Below, piece after piece: positions 51,695-59,911 of a stretch of DNA of 64,000 nt. Source of the DNA: an uncultured bacterium. Lineage in GTDB: Bacteria; Bacillota_I; Bacilli_A; RFN20; CAG-826. The position numbers and the translations under genes are program-made. Under the pieces are notes generated by a model. It did not search any database. It was not told the origin of the DNA and saw only the letters and a list, made by a program, of their open reading frames with translations. The stretch is from positions 264,047 to 328,046 of the forward strand of contig CASFKG010000002.1 in NCBI GenBank assembly GCA_949295325.1, in the 5' to 3' direction. The first letter of the stretch is position 1. Every line of letters starts with the position of its first letter.

Positions 51695-54369
51695 TATTGG
51701 AAAGCCTCCTCGTTCTTGACGCTGCCCATGCGGTTATAGACCACGAGCGAGAGGAAGGCGCAGACCGCGAAGATCGCGATACCGATAACGGACGCGATGT
51801 TGAAGTCCTTGTCCGCTCCCGTGCAAAGGTTATAGAGCCAGTTGATGAGCAAGTCCGTGTCGGAGGCGCTCGAAACGAAGCCGTTGACGCCTTTGTTCGG
51901 TCCGTCGACGCCGACAAGGAAGTAGATGACGTTGAAGTTGTTGATGTTCCCGACGAAAGTCGTGATGAGGCTGGGACCGGTGACAAAGAGGACGTAGGGC
52001 ATCGTAATGGATACCAACTGTTTGAACGGCCCCGCGCCATCGATTCTCGCGGATTCGTAAAGGTCCTCGGGAATGTTCATCAGAATACCGGATACCGATA
52101 GCATGGTATACGGCACACCGATCCACATGTTTACGACTATACACGTGATCTTCGGGATAAGGGCGCTGTTGGTGGCGCTGCCGAGATAGTCGATGGTGAA
52201 ACCAAGGTACTGCGAAGTGAATGTGTTGATCGGCCCAGAGTCGGCCAATAGCTGGTTGATGGTAAGCAAGGTAATGAATTGCGGGATGGCAATCGATACC
52301 ACGAAGAGCGTGCGATAGAGGCTCTTGAGCTTGATCGTCTTGCGGTTGATGAGCAAGGCCAGCAAGATTCCCGCGAAGTAGTTGGTAAAAGTTGCGAAGA
52401 TGGCCCAGATTATGGTCCAGCCAAGCAGTTTGACAAAAGTATAGGAATAGGATTCTGAACCGCCGGTGATGCCGAACATATCGAACACCTTGCCGAACGC
52501 CGATATATCCCAAGTAAAGAAGTACCGGGTGTGGTTAGCATCCCAATTGGTGAAGGCAACCGCAATCGAGCATATCAAAGGCAGTACGGTGACGATCAGA
52601 CATCCCAACGTCGGAATGGTCATGACGGTGACGGCGAACTTCTCGTCGGCGAATTCCTTTACGCGCTTAAATCCGCCGGTAGGCTTGCCGTGGAACGGCA
52701 TCTTCTTGAGGCCGGCGGCATACTCGCGGTAGCGTGTCTCGCGGGCCTCGAGCATCTTGATGGATTCCATTTCGTCATCCCCGCTTGCGGCGATTACCCT
52801 TCTATAATCCTCATAGACGATGCAGGCTTCCTTCTCGTCGAGATTGTAGACGTCGACTAATGCGTTGACGAAAACCTTCTTTCCTTCGTCATAGAAAGCA
52901 CGTAGCTTAAGGTAGTCGCCGTAGGCATCGGCCATCGCGATGGCATGGCTGACGGGTTTCTCGCCAAATTTATCGGCGAACGCCCTTATTTGTTCCTGGT
53001 GTTTGGAAGCCAGCTTGGAGAAGGTGTCGACCGCATAGGACCTGACCGCCTCTTCGCTGCCCTGGGTCTTCATTCCTTCGGAAATGACCTTGATGGCGGT
53101 ATAGGCCACCCGCCGGGCGGATGAAAGGGGGATTTCGAAGGCACCGACAACGCGGGAGACGACAGCTCCCCTGTTGAGTTTCGTGCCGAATTCAATCGGC
53201 TCGACGCCGTTGCTCCTCGAAACGGAATCCCGGGCATATACCGCATCGTAGAGCGTTTTGCCCTGCGAATAGACACCGGCAAAAATCCTGTGATCCCTTA
53301 AATAGCTGTGGAAGTCGTTGTACTTGTCGAATTTGTGGTGGAAAACCGTGTTCTGCCTTTTCTGCTTTTGAAGAAGATAGGAGATACCGCCTTTGACGGT
53401 CAATTCCGGCTTCTTGGGCTCGAGGAAACGGTCGAGCGGACTGGCCCAGGACCGGGCCTTTAGCCAAAGGGCCTTGCCTTTGTACCAATCATAGACCTTT
53501 GTACGGAAACGGTACCACGCAGTGGCGATTTTTCCGGCAGTGACCTTATTGGCCTTCCTCCATTCGACGTAGCTGATGTAGCGTGCGCTTCTCTTGCAAT
53601 AGCCCCACTTTGTGAGCATCAGTCGATAGACCTTGCCAGCCGACAGGTCGGCGAGATAGAGGCGTTTTCCGTTTTCGTCGACATAGAAATCGTCATAATG
53701 TTCGATCACATAGGCAGCGTCGGCCCGGGCCCTCGAATATTCGGAAGCATGGGCGATCTGGTGCGTATCGTACATCGAGCGGAAGCCGAGTACGAAAACG
53801 ACGGCGTAGGCAATGACGACGAACACGGAGACGAAACCGAGCATCAAGGTGACTTGGTTGCTGCCCTGTGGATAGAAAGTCTGGCCGTTTGGCAACTGCA
53901 TCGGATGCTCTACGTCGCTAAGAACAATCAGATTGGCAATAGATCCTGAGCCAATCAGAACCATAAAGGCGACAAAGGCTATTTCCATGAAAAGGAAGAC
54001 GAAGCCGTCTAGCCACTGTTTGGCTTTGAGATTTCCGGCACCTTGGACTATGAAGCCGATTCTGGATGGCCAATCTACATCCCTCCAGATACGGACGAGC
54101 TTTCGCCCAAGGAGATAAATCCCGACGAAGAGACCGACTATGGCTTTGAAAACGAAAGCCACTATCTTGAATAGTCCCAAAAAAATATCGATGAGGAATC
54201 CAATGACCCAGAATAGGCACTTGAGCAAAACGTCCTTAAGCCCGCAGAAGAAGGATACGTACCAAGGTTCGGGCATGAATTCTTCTTCGGCGAGCCCGGT
54301 CAGGGCGCTGTAATCCGCTACCTCGGCAACTTCGGAAACCTCTTTCTCTTGGTTTTCGTTTTCAACCAT
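51694..54369 (-). CDS. malF: MalF-type permease with a large cytoplasmic insert
   Basis: CUT1 importer subunit. At 891 residues it is about twice the usual Firmicute MalF (430-450). The N-terminal region has hydrophobic stretches at about 45-90, 121-150 and 174-197, matching the extra N-terminal spans of Firmicute MalF; the permease core starts at about 577 (TIPTLGCLIVTVLPLI) with the EAA loop ESARIDGAGPFKQLVSITMP near 780. Between 205 and 575 lies a Lys/Arg/Tyr-rich soluble segment, predicted cytoplasmic by charge. I know no function for it. AAGGAG precedes the ATG. Confidence 0.9.
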   Translation of the reverse strand: MVENENQEKEVSEVAEVADYSALTGLAEEEFMPEPWYVSFFCGLKDVLLKCLFWVIGFLIDIFLGLFKIVAFVFKAIVGLFVGIYLLGRKLVRIWRDVDWPSRIGFIVQGAGNLKAKQWLDGFVFLFMEIAFVAFMVLIGSGSIANLIVLSDVEHPMQLPNGQTFYPQGSNQVTLMLGFVSVFVVIAYAVVFVLGFRSMYDTHQIAHASEYSRARADAAYVIEHYDDFYVDENGKRLYLADLSAGKVYRLMLTKWGYCKRSARYISYVEWRKANKVTAGKIATAWYRFRTKVYDWYKGKALWLKARSWASPLDRFLEPKKPELTVKGGISYLLQKQKRQNTVFHHKFDKYNDFHSYLRDHRIFAGVYSQGKTLYDAVYARDSVSRSNGVEPIEFGTKLNRGAVVSRVVGAFEIPLSSARRVAYTAIKVISEGMKTQGSEEAVRSYAVDTFSKLASKHQEQIRAFADKFGEKPVSHAIAMADAYGDYLKLRAFYDEGKKVFVNALVDVYNLDEKEACIVYEDYRRVIAASGDDEMESIKMLEARETRYREYAAGLKKMPFHGKPTGGFKRVKEFADEKFAVTVMTIPTLGCLIVTVLPLICSIAVAFTNWDANHTRYFFTWDISAFGKVFDMFGITGGSESYSYTFVKLLGWTIIWAIFATFTNYFAGILLALLINRKTIKLKSLYRTLFVVSIAIPQFITLLTINQLLADSGPINTFTSQYLGFTIDYLGSATNSALIPKITCIVVNMWIGVPYTMLSVSGILMNIPEDLYESARIDGAGPFKQLVSITMPYVLFVTGPSLITTFVGNINNFNVIYFLVGVDGPNKGVNGFVSSASDTDLLINWLYNLCTGADKDFNIASVIGIAIFAVCAFLSLVVYNRMGSVKNEEAFQ

Positions 54370-54418
54370 ATTGCGAATTCTCCTTTTTGAAACTGATGAG
54401 GTACTAGAAATCTAGGAA

Positions 54419-54447
54419 AATGCTGGGGCGGCAGAACCGCCCCAGCA
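54419..54447 (-). terminator. Hairpin between malE and malF
   Basis: Minus-strand GCTGGGGCGG-TTCTG-CCGCCCCAGC followed by ATTTTCC, 15 bases past the malE stop. The weak T-run suggests partial termination or mRNA protection, giving more binding protein than permease, as in other mal operons. Confidence 0.75.
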
Positions 54448-54461
54448 CTAACGAATGTCTG

Positions 54462-55913
54462 CTATTCGGTAACGGATTCCCATCCTTCAGTGAAGATAAT
54501 CTGCTGGATGGCTTCCTTGGCGTTGCGGTAGGTGCCCCACTGGTTCGCGGTCTTGGCATTGTTGACTATCTGCATGCCGAAGGCCTTGATCGGATCCCAG
54601 AAGGCTTGGGTGACGTTGGCGCCCTGCGGGACGGTGTCGCCGCTCGCAACCATGTCGTTGAGTGCTGCAAGGAACTCGTTGTTGGCGACGTCCGCACTTT
54701 GATTAAGCGAAGTGTCGGCAGGTCCATATCCCTTGTCCTCAAGGAACTTCTTCTGGCTGGATTCACTGGTGATGAAGCGGGCGAATTCAAAGGCCAGGTT
54801 GTAACGATCGAGAGTTTCGTACTCAGTGATGACACGGCTATTGACGGCAACGGCCTTGTAGCCAAGGAAGGTATTTAGAGCCTTGTCCTGGCCTCCGACC
54901 TTGAGGGTCGGAAGGGCGGTCGCGTGGATATTTGCGGCAGTCCTGGTATCGGGATTGGCGGTATCGGCGGTCGCTTCGGCGTGGGCCTCGACGTTATCCT
55001 GTATGGAAGCGAGGTCGTTCCAAATGATGACGGCACCGGCGGTTCCGTTGTAGAAGCCGTTTTCGACGGTGCTTTGGGCATTGTCGGCAACGAAGCCACC
55101 GGTGGTGCCGGCGACGGTCACACCGTATTCCTTATATAGGTCGCTCAGGGCCTGGGCAGCAGCAGCAACACCGTCGCTGTCGAAGTTGCTCGCGAGGGTG
55201 ATGACGCCGTTTTGGTCCATCGATGGACGGAAGAACCCGTCATTGGCCCAAAGGAAGCTCGGTGTGTACCAAGAATCCTGGATGTTGTAGAAGAAGTCTA
55301 CTTTTTCGCGTCTGCAGGCGGCCAAAATACCCTCGATGCTCTTGGCTTCGTCCGCGCTTATTTTCGTATCGTCGTAGATTAGGACATAGCCGTTGTCGTT
55401 GCGGTAGGGGAAGCCCCAAGAGTTGTTCTGCAGGTGTTCTTCCCCTTGTGCCGGATTGTCAACGTAGACGTCAAGCGTGACAGATTCGAGACCGGCTTCT
55501 CCGGATTGGGCCAAGACGGCGGCCTTGTCATCTTCCCCTAACGGCAAGATGGCGCCGGCTTCGGCGGCAGTGCGCAGGTTGTCGTCGGCCATGAACAATA
55601 TGTCGGCGGCGGCGGCGGCGTTCTTTTCGAGTTCGCTGCCGACGTTGCCTTCGGCAATCGTGCCGGAAACACCGATATTGAGGTTGGCGTACTTCGGATC
55701 GCTGTCCTTGAAATCCTGAATGAGTTTATTCAGGGTATTGGTGGCGCCGTTGTAATCTGCCGGCGCCCAGATGGCGAGGTCGTACTTTGAGGCATCGACG
55801 TAGGTGAAGGTCGAAGTCTGGCCGGGGTCATCTCCCTCTTCGCCACCGCAGCCGACAAGGGCCAAAAGTCCCACTCCGGCCAAAACAGCGAGTCCCGCTA
55901 TTTTCTTTGACAT
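54462..55913 (-). CDS. malE: Maltodextrin-binding lipoprotein (family 1 extracellular solute-binding protein)
   Basis: Lipid-anchored receptor of the importer: signal peptide with lipobox ALVGC, then a two-lobe SBP fold starting KYDLAIWAPADYNGATNTLNKL and ending in the helical region QIIFTEGWESVTE. ATG at 55911-55913 with AAGGAG nine bases upstream gives 483 residues; a longer start has no ribosome site. First gene of malE-malF-malG-GH13. Substrate is inferred from context (maltodextrin). Confidence 0.92.
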   Translation of the reverse strand: MSKKIAGLAVLAGVGLLALVGCGGEEGDDPGQTSTFTYVDASKYDLAIWAPADYNGATNTLNKLIQDFKDSDPKYANLNIGVSGTIAEGNVGSELEKNAAAAADILFMADDNLRTAAEAGAILPLGEDDKAAVLAQSGEAGLESVTLDVYVDNPAQGEEHLQNNSWGFPYRNDNGYVLIYDDTKISADEAKSIEGILAACRREKVDFFYNIQDSWYTPSFLWANDGFFRPSMDQNGVITLASNFDSDGVAAAAQALSDLYKEYGVTVAGTTGGFVADNAQSTVENGFYNGTAGAVIIWNDLASIQDNVEAHAEATADTANPDTRTAANIHATALPTLKVGGQDKALNTFLGYKAVAVNSRVITEYETLDRYNLAFEFARFITSESSQKKFLEDKGYGPADTSLNQSADVANNEFLAALNDMVASGDTVPQGANVTQAFWDPIKAFGMQIVNNAKTANQWGTYRNAKEAIQQIIFTEGWESVTE

Positions 55914-55998
55914 TAAATTAGCTCCTTTCCAAATTGACTTTGGGGAATGCTCCGGAAAGAGTCGTTCTCCCAATCCAATTTAATATCAACATGGCTAT

Positions 55999-56026
55999 AT
56001 TCTAACGAGCGATTTACGCGCTGCAA
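55999..56026 (-). promoter_or_regulatory. malE promoter
   Basis: Minus strand: TTGCAG (56021-56026), 16 bases, TAGAAT (55999-56004). The -35 region reads TTGCAGCGCGTAAA, a degenerate form of the operator found at other promoters of this set. The leader to malE is about 80 bases. Confidence 0.65.
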
Positions 56027-56047
56027 TAGCAAAAAGTAAGCGGTTTC

Positions 56048-56061
56048 AGAAAGCGCTATCA
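56048..56061. promoter_or_regulatory. LacI/CcpA-type operator upstream of malE
   Basis: AGAAAGCGCTATCA on plus fits TGWAANCGNTNWCA except at the first base. It lies 22 bases upstream of the malE -35, the only site of the four not directly on the -35. Confidence 0.6.
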
Positions 56062-56180
56062 TTGTTTGCCCGCGAACGTTCGGATTTCCGAAAACAATAG
56101 GCCCGGCCTAACCTAATCCGCGTCGGCGCCAGCCTGGGCTCCTCCGTTTGCCGGCCCGCGGGTTTTTGTAAAGGGAAACG

Positions 56181-56208
56181 GGGAAAAGAAAACCGCCCCG
56201 GGGGGCGG
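56181..56208 (-). terminator. Terminator after rpsU
   Basis: Minus-strand hairpin CCGCCCCCCGGGGCGG followed by TTTTCTTTTCCCC, six bases past the rpsU stop. Confidence 0.85.
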
Positions 56209-56213
56209 ATTCC

Positions 56214-56390
56214 TTACCACTTCTTGCGGCGGGCGAGTTCGCTTTTCATCTTCCGCCTGAGGGCGGTCTTGAGATAGAACTCGCGCTTGCGGGTCTCGAG
56301 AAGGACACCCGACTTGTTGACCGAGCGCTTCCAGCGGCGAAGCGCCTCGTCGAGGGTCTCGCCCTCGCGGACGGTCGTCTTGACACTCAT
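56214..56390 (-). CDS. rpsU: Ribosomal protein bS21
   Basis: 30S protein that helps mRNA base-pair with the anti-Shine-Dalgarno. 58 residues: [20 protein letters not shown]...[20 protein letters not shown], the standard bS21 length and pattern. AGGTGA lies ten bases before the ATG. Single-gene unit with its own terminator, divergent from deoC. Confidence 0.95.
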   Translation of the reverse strand: MSVKTTVREGETLDEALRRWKRSVNKSGVLLETRKREFYLKTALRRKMKSELARRKKW

Positions 56391-56427
56391 TGCTTGCTAT
56401 TCACCTGACCTTTGCTTTCCGGCGGTG

Positions 56428-56481
56428 ATTATACATAACCTCTCCCCCGCTTTAAACGCTTTTTTGCTAGAATTCCACCAT
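56428..56481. promoter_or_regulatory. Divergent promoters of rpsU and deoC
   Basis: Minus: TATAAT (56428-56433) for rpsU, about 38 bases before its ATG. Plus: extended -10 TGCTAGAAT (TAGAAT about 56468-56473) for deoC, with AGAGG before the ATG. Good -35 boxes are not evident. Confidence 0.55.
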
Positions 56482-56496
56482 AAAGAGGTAAAAAGC

Positions 56497-57147
56497 ATGC
56501 ACAGGGAACTAGCCAAATACATCGACCATACCCTTCTGAAGGCGGAAGCCAGGAAGGAAGACATAGAAAGGCTCTGCCGGGAAGCCCTCGAGCACGGTTT
56601 CCACTCCGTCTGCGTGAACCCCGACTTCGTCCCCCTCGCCCATGCCATTCTCGAAGGCAGCGGGGTCAAGGTCTGCACGGTCGTGGGATTCCCCCTCGGG
56701 GCCAACGAGCCCGCGGTGAAGGCCTACGAGGCCGCCTTGGCGGTCAAGGAAGGGGCCGAGGAAGTCGACATGGTGATAAACGTCTCGCAGGCCCTGGACG
56801 GCGACTTCGAATATCTGGAAAGGGAAATCGCCGAAGTGAGGAAGGCCGTGCCTAATGCCCTGCTCAAGGTAATCATCGAAACCTGCTATCTCGACGACAG
56901 GCAAAAGGAAGCGGCCTGCCTGGCCGCCAAGCGGGCCAAGGCCGACTTCGTCAAGACCTCGACCGGGTTCGGCAAAGGCGGGGCGACCAAGGAAGACGTG
57001 GCATTGATGCGGAAAACCGTGGGTCCGGAAATGGGGGTCAAGGCCTCCGGCGGCATCCATAGCGCCGCGGAAGCCCTCGACATGATAAAGGCCGGGGCCA
57101 CCCGCCTGGGCACCTCGGCTTCCCTAAAGATCGTGGACGGCGACTAG
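56497..57147 (+). CDS. deoC: Deoxyribose-phosphate aldolase
   Basis: Splits deoxyribose-5-phosphate to glyceraldehyde-3-phosphate and acetaldehyde in deoxynucleoside breakdown. N-terminal YIDHTLLKAEA, EVDMVINVS, Schiff-base lysine in FVKTSTGFGKGGAT (about 151) and second lysine in GVKASGGIH (about 180). ATG at 56497 gives 216 residues with AGAGG eight bases upstream. With cdd in this window it fits nucleoside salvage. Its stop overlaps that of the convergent glycosyltransferase. Confidence 0.95.
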   Translation: MHRELAKYIDHTLLKAEARKEDIERLCREALEHGFHSVCVNPDFVPLAHAILEGSGVKVCTVVGFPLGANEPAVKAYEAALAVKEGAEEVDMVINVSQALDGDFEYLEREIAEVRKAVPNALLKVIIETCYLDDRQKEAACLAAKRAKADFVKTSTGFGKGGATKEDVALMRKTVGPEMGVKASGGIHSAAEALDMIKAGATRLGTSASLKIVDGD

Positions 57148-58088
57148 AAGGACACCTCCACCAATACGTCTTCGAGACCCCGCTCGCCGAAGAGGCTCTT
57201 CGGCCCGAAGGGGCCTTTTTTGACGAAGCGCCGGAATTCCGCCCGGACTTTGCTGCGATAGAGCTTGTAGGGGTTTAGCCCCGCCCTCCTGTCCCGCGCG
57301 AAGTCGCTTTCCATCGTCAGTTCGTAGCGTCCGATGGCGTCCATCAGGGCCCTAAGGCCTTCCGGGGAACGTTCCCGGAGGTAGCTGGCGGCGTATTCCT
57401 CGCAAAGAAGGCGCCCGTAGGCCCGGTTCCGGTGTTCCTTTCCCCGCGAAAGCCCGTATTGGCTATGCCGGTAGTGGTAGTACATTTCCTTGGTCGCCAC
57501 TACCTTCCTGCACCTCAGAAGCGGCGCGAGCAAAAACAAAAAGGATTCCCCGGACGGCGGGAAAATCCCGGGCGGCAGGACGAGTAGGTCGCCGCGCAGG
57601 ACGTCCTTCCTGAACAATTTGTTCCACAGAACGGGACGGAGTTCGTACTCGGCGAAGAGCTTGCGGAGCGCCCCGTACCCGTCGAAGGTCCCCTCGAGGC
57701 CGTACTTCCCCGGATAGTTCTTGCCGCCTTTGTAGTCGTAGTAGCCGTAAACGAGGCAGTCGGCGTCCCCGATGGCCTTTTCGGCGAAACTGAAAAGGTC
57801 GAGCGACATGTAGTCGTCGCAGTCGGCGAAAAGGACGTGGCTCTTGCTCGAGGCGGCCAAGCCGATGTAGCGGCTGTAGCTCAGTCCCATCCTTTTCTTG
57901 TTTTCTATGACCCGGAAGCGCTTGTCCGCGGTTTCGAAGGACCTGGCGATTTCAAGCGTGGCGTCGTCGGAAGGATCGACGACGACGATGGCTTCGAAAT
58001 CCCCGTGCATCTGCTTCTGGACGCTTAGCAGGAATATTTTTTCGTAGCGGGCGGCGTTTCGGGCCGGCACGATGAGGGAAATGCCCAT
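57144..58088 (-). CDS. Family 2 glycosyltransferase
   Basis: GT-A fold: ISLIVPARNAARYEKIFLLSV at the start, VVVDPSDDAT and the DxD-type metal site FADCDDYMSL. 314 residues, no clear membrane span, so a soluble or peripheral enzyme; donor and acceptor unknown (glycolipid or surface polysaccharide likely). Its ATG overlaps the stop of the DeoC-like gene (TAATG), so the two are coupled. Confidence 0.88.
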   Translation of the reverse strand: MGISLIVPARNAARYEKIFLLSVQKQMHGDFEAIVVVDPSDDATLEIARSFETADKRFRVIENKKRMGLSYSRYIGLAASSKSHVLFADCDDYMSLDLFSFAEKAIGDADCLVYGYYDYKGGKNYPGKYGLEGTFDGYGALRKLFAEYELRPVLWNKLFRKDVLRGDLLVLPPGIFPPSGESFLFLLAPLLRCRKVVATKEMYYHYRHSQYGLSRGKEHRNRAYGRLLCEEYAASYLRERSPEGLRALMDAIGRYELTMESDFARDRRAGLNPYKLYRSKVRAEFRRFVKKGPFGPKSLFGERGLEDVLVEVSF

Positions 58089-58732
58089 TATAGTTCGAAT
58101 AGCAGCCCCGGACGGGAGGTCGAGACGGCACTGGCCCCGGCCGAAAGCAGGATCTTGGCCTGGCTTAGGTCCCTGATCCCCCCGCTGGCCTTGACGAAGA
58201 AGCCGGGTCCGAGCACTTTCCTCAACAGCCGCACCTCGGGTTCCTTGACGCCCTTTTTGCCGTAGGCGGTGCCGGTCACGATGCCGCTAGCCCCGCCTTC
58301 CTGGACGGCCACGGCGCTCAAGGCGATCTCCTCGGGGGAAAGCAGGCTGGTTTCGATCACGGCCCGGATTTCCGCGGAAGGACCGAGGGTCTTCCGGATG
58401 AGGGAGAATTCCCTGCGGAGGTAGTCGTAGTCGTGTTCCTTGATCATGGGGATATTGGCCATGACCTCGACCCCTTCCGCCCCGATGCGGTAGGCTTCCC
58501 GGGCGGCGAAGGCCTTGGACGAGGGGGTCGTCTGGCCGAGCGGGAAATCGATGCAGGCATAGGTAAGGACCGGCGACTCCTGGAGAAGCAGGCGCGAAAG
58601 CTTGGCGTAAAAGGGCGTGACGCTCACGGCGGCGATGCGACAATTGGCCGCCTCGAGGAGGAAATTCCTGATTTCGGAAATCCCGGCGTCGGCATACAGA
58701 TAGGTGCCTTCCACGCATCTTTCGAGTTTCAT
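58088..58732 (-). CDS. DeoC-like protein lacking the Schiff-base lysine
   Basis: 214 residues aligning along DeoC: SVTPFYAKLSRLLL, IDFPLGQTTPSSKAFAAREA, GVEVMANIP, VIETSLLSPEE. At the Schiff-base position (FVKTSTGFG in DeoC) it reads GIVTGTAYG, so the lysine is valine, and EVD(M) is EVMA. The second lysine survives in FVKASGGIRD. Normal aldolase chemistry is therefore unlikely. TAAGAT lies six bases before the ATG. Coupled to the glycosyltransferase. Function unknown. Confidence 0.8.
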   Translation of the reverse strand: MKLERCVEGTYLYADAGISEIRNFLLEAANCRIAAVSVTPFYAKLSRLLLQESPVLTYACIDFPLGQTTPSSKAFAAREAYRIGAEGVEVMANIPMIKEHDYDYLRREFSLIRKTLGPSAEIRAVIETSLLSPEEIALSAVAVQEGGASGIVTGTAYGKKGVKEPEVRLLRKVLGPGFFVKASGGIRDLSQAKILLSAGASAVSTSRPGLLFEL

Positions 58733-58761
58733 GGGCTAATCTTACAATGGCACGGCCAAAC

Positions 58762-58782
58762 AAAAAAGGGGCTTGGCCCCTT
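58762..58782 (-). terminator. Terminator after rpmF
   Basis: Minus-strand hairpin AAGGGGC-CAA-GCCCCTT followed by TTTTG, seven bases past the rpmF stop. Confidence 0.82.
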
Positions 58783-58788
58783 GCCGGT

Positions 58789-58974
58789 TCATTCGCCCTT
58801 CTTCAGATGGAGGACGTCTTCGCTTCCGTAATACCCGCATTCCGGGCAGACGCGGTGGCTCTTGATGGTGGCCCCGCAGTGCGGGCACTTGGTGAGACCC
58901 TCGGCGCTCAGTTTGAAGTGGGTCCGGCGCATCCTCTTGGCGGTCTTGCCGGTTCTCCTGAATGGAACTGCCAT
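58789..58974 (-). CDS. rpmF: Ribosomal protein bL32
   Basis: 50S protein. [22 protein letters not shown] is the conserved start; CPHC and CPEC form a zinc site, so it is the zinc-containing (C+) form. 61 residues, GGGGAG seven bases upstream of the ATG at 58972-58974. It stands alone, apart from the yceD gene it usually follows. Confidence 0.95.
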   Translation of the reverse strand: MAVPFRRTGKTAKRMRRTHFKLSAEGLTKCPHCGATIKSHRVCPECGYYGSEDVLHLKKGE

Positions 58975-59022
58975 TTGTTCTCTCCCCTTTCTTTTTCCGT
59001 GACGGATTAAAACAAAAGAAAA

Positions 59023-59058
59023 GGACACCGTCAACGCAGTGCGTTAGACAATGTCCAA
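59023..59058 (-). terminator. Terminator after the 59.1-59.9 kb membrane-protein gene
   Basis: Minus-strand long hairpin GGACATTGTC...GACGGTGTCC with inner AACGC/GCGTT, followed by TTTTCTTTTG. It ends the operator-controlled gene and separates it from rpmF. Confidence 0.85.
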
Positions 59059-59080
59059 ATAATTCCTGATTCCTTAGATA

Positions 59081-59896
59081 TCAGGCCTTGCGGCGCCCGA
59101 CCCAGATGACCCTCCGGACCGGTGTGGCGGGGACTTCGGGATTCTCGGCCACGACCTGTTGGACGACCTCGACCTTCTTCAGGGTATCGACGTTGCTGCC
59201 GCGGTCGAGGAACCTCATGCCCATGGAAGCGATGGCGACGGAGAGGAAGACGACGCCGGAAAGGAAGGCGGCAAGCTGGAGGATGGCGAGCAGATCGACC
59301 GTCCCGCCGTAGAGGGTGACGGCGGCCCCGATTCCCTTAACGACCTGGGGATAGACGGCGAGGAAAAGCGCCGGCAAAATGCCGAGGGCGGCCAGAACGA
59401 AGCGGAACAGGGCAAGCCCAAGGGACTTGGACTTGTTGAGGGTAAGGATGAAGGCGATAAGCGTAAGAAGCAATCCGGCGGAGAGCAAGGCCAGAAGGAC
59501 TATATTCTCCGCGTCGATTCCGCTGAAATCGGGGAAAAACGGGATGGCCTGCCTGGCGGAAACGTAGGCGACCAGGCCGAAGGCGCCGAGATAATAGATC
59601 GCGTTGACGGCGCGGCGGCAGCCGGAAAGGGCCAAGACGATCAGGGCTATCGAGAAGACGACGGTGACGCAGTAGGCGCAGAACGCGGCCAGGTTGAGCG
59701 GGGTCCCGAAAATCGATTCGAACCCGACCGAGATTATCATCTTCGCGAGCATGCAGCCGCTCAGTATCAAAAGGAAGAGCGCGGCCACGAAATCGAGCGC
59801 CTTTATCTTCGAGCGGACCTTGGCCTTGTCGGCCACCAAAAATTCGACTGGGGTTTCCGGGATTTCCGGAGCGACGACATTAGATTCCTTGTCCAT
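59081..59896 (-). CDS. Multispan membrane protein under the starch-type operator, unknown
   Basis: 271 residues with about seven hydrophobic spans between 35 and 235, a short N-terminal and a longer C-terminal cytoplasmic tail (VDTLKKVEVVQQVVAENPE...RRVIWVGRRK). No transporter signature found. AGAGG lies nine bases before the ATG. Its promoter carries the same operator as the starch locus, so expression probably follows sugar supply. Single-gene unit. Confidence 0.7.
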   Translation of the reverse strand: MDKESNVVAPEIPETPVEFLVADKAKVRSKIKALDFVAALFLLILSGCMLAKMIISVGFESIFGTPLNLAAFCAYCVTVVFSIALIVLALSGCRRAVNAIYYLGAFGLVAYVSARQAIPFFPDFSGIDAENIVLLALLSAGLLLTLIAFILTLNKSKSLGLALFRFVLAALGILPALFLAVYPQVVKGIGAAVTLYGGTVDLLAILQLAAFLSGVVFLSVAIASMGMRFLDRGSNVDTLKKVEVVQQVVAENPEVPATPVRRVIWVGRRKA

Positions 59897-59911
59897 AAAT
59901 TTTGCCTCTTT

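Larger units (their letters stand above)
55914..56213. other. Control region upstream of malE
   Basis: This 300-base gap holds the malE leader and promoter (55999-56026), a LacI-type site (56048-56061), then about 100 bases with no recognisable feature, and the rpsU terminator (56181-56208). No open frame with a ribosome site is seen. Confidence 0.6.

Noticed and set aside
56073-56082. Palindrome CGAACGTTCG, LexA-like
   Set aside because: The Firmicute LexA box needs a four-base gap between GAAC and GTTC; here there is none, and no SOS gene is adjacent.
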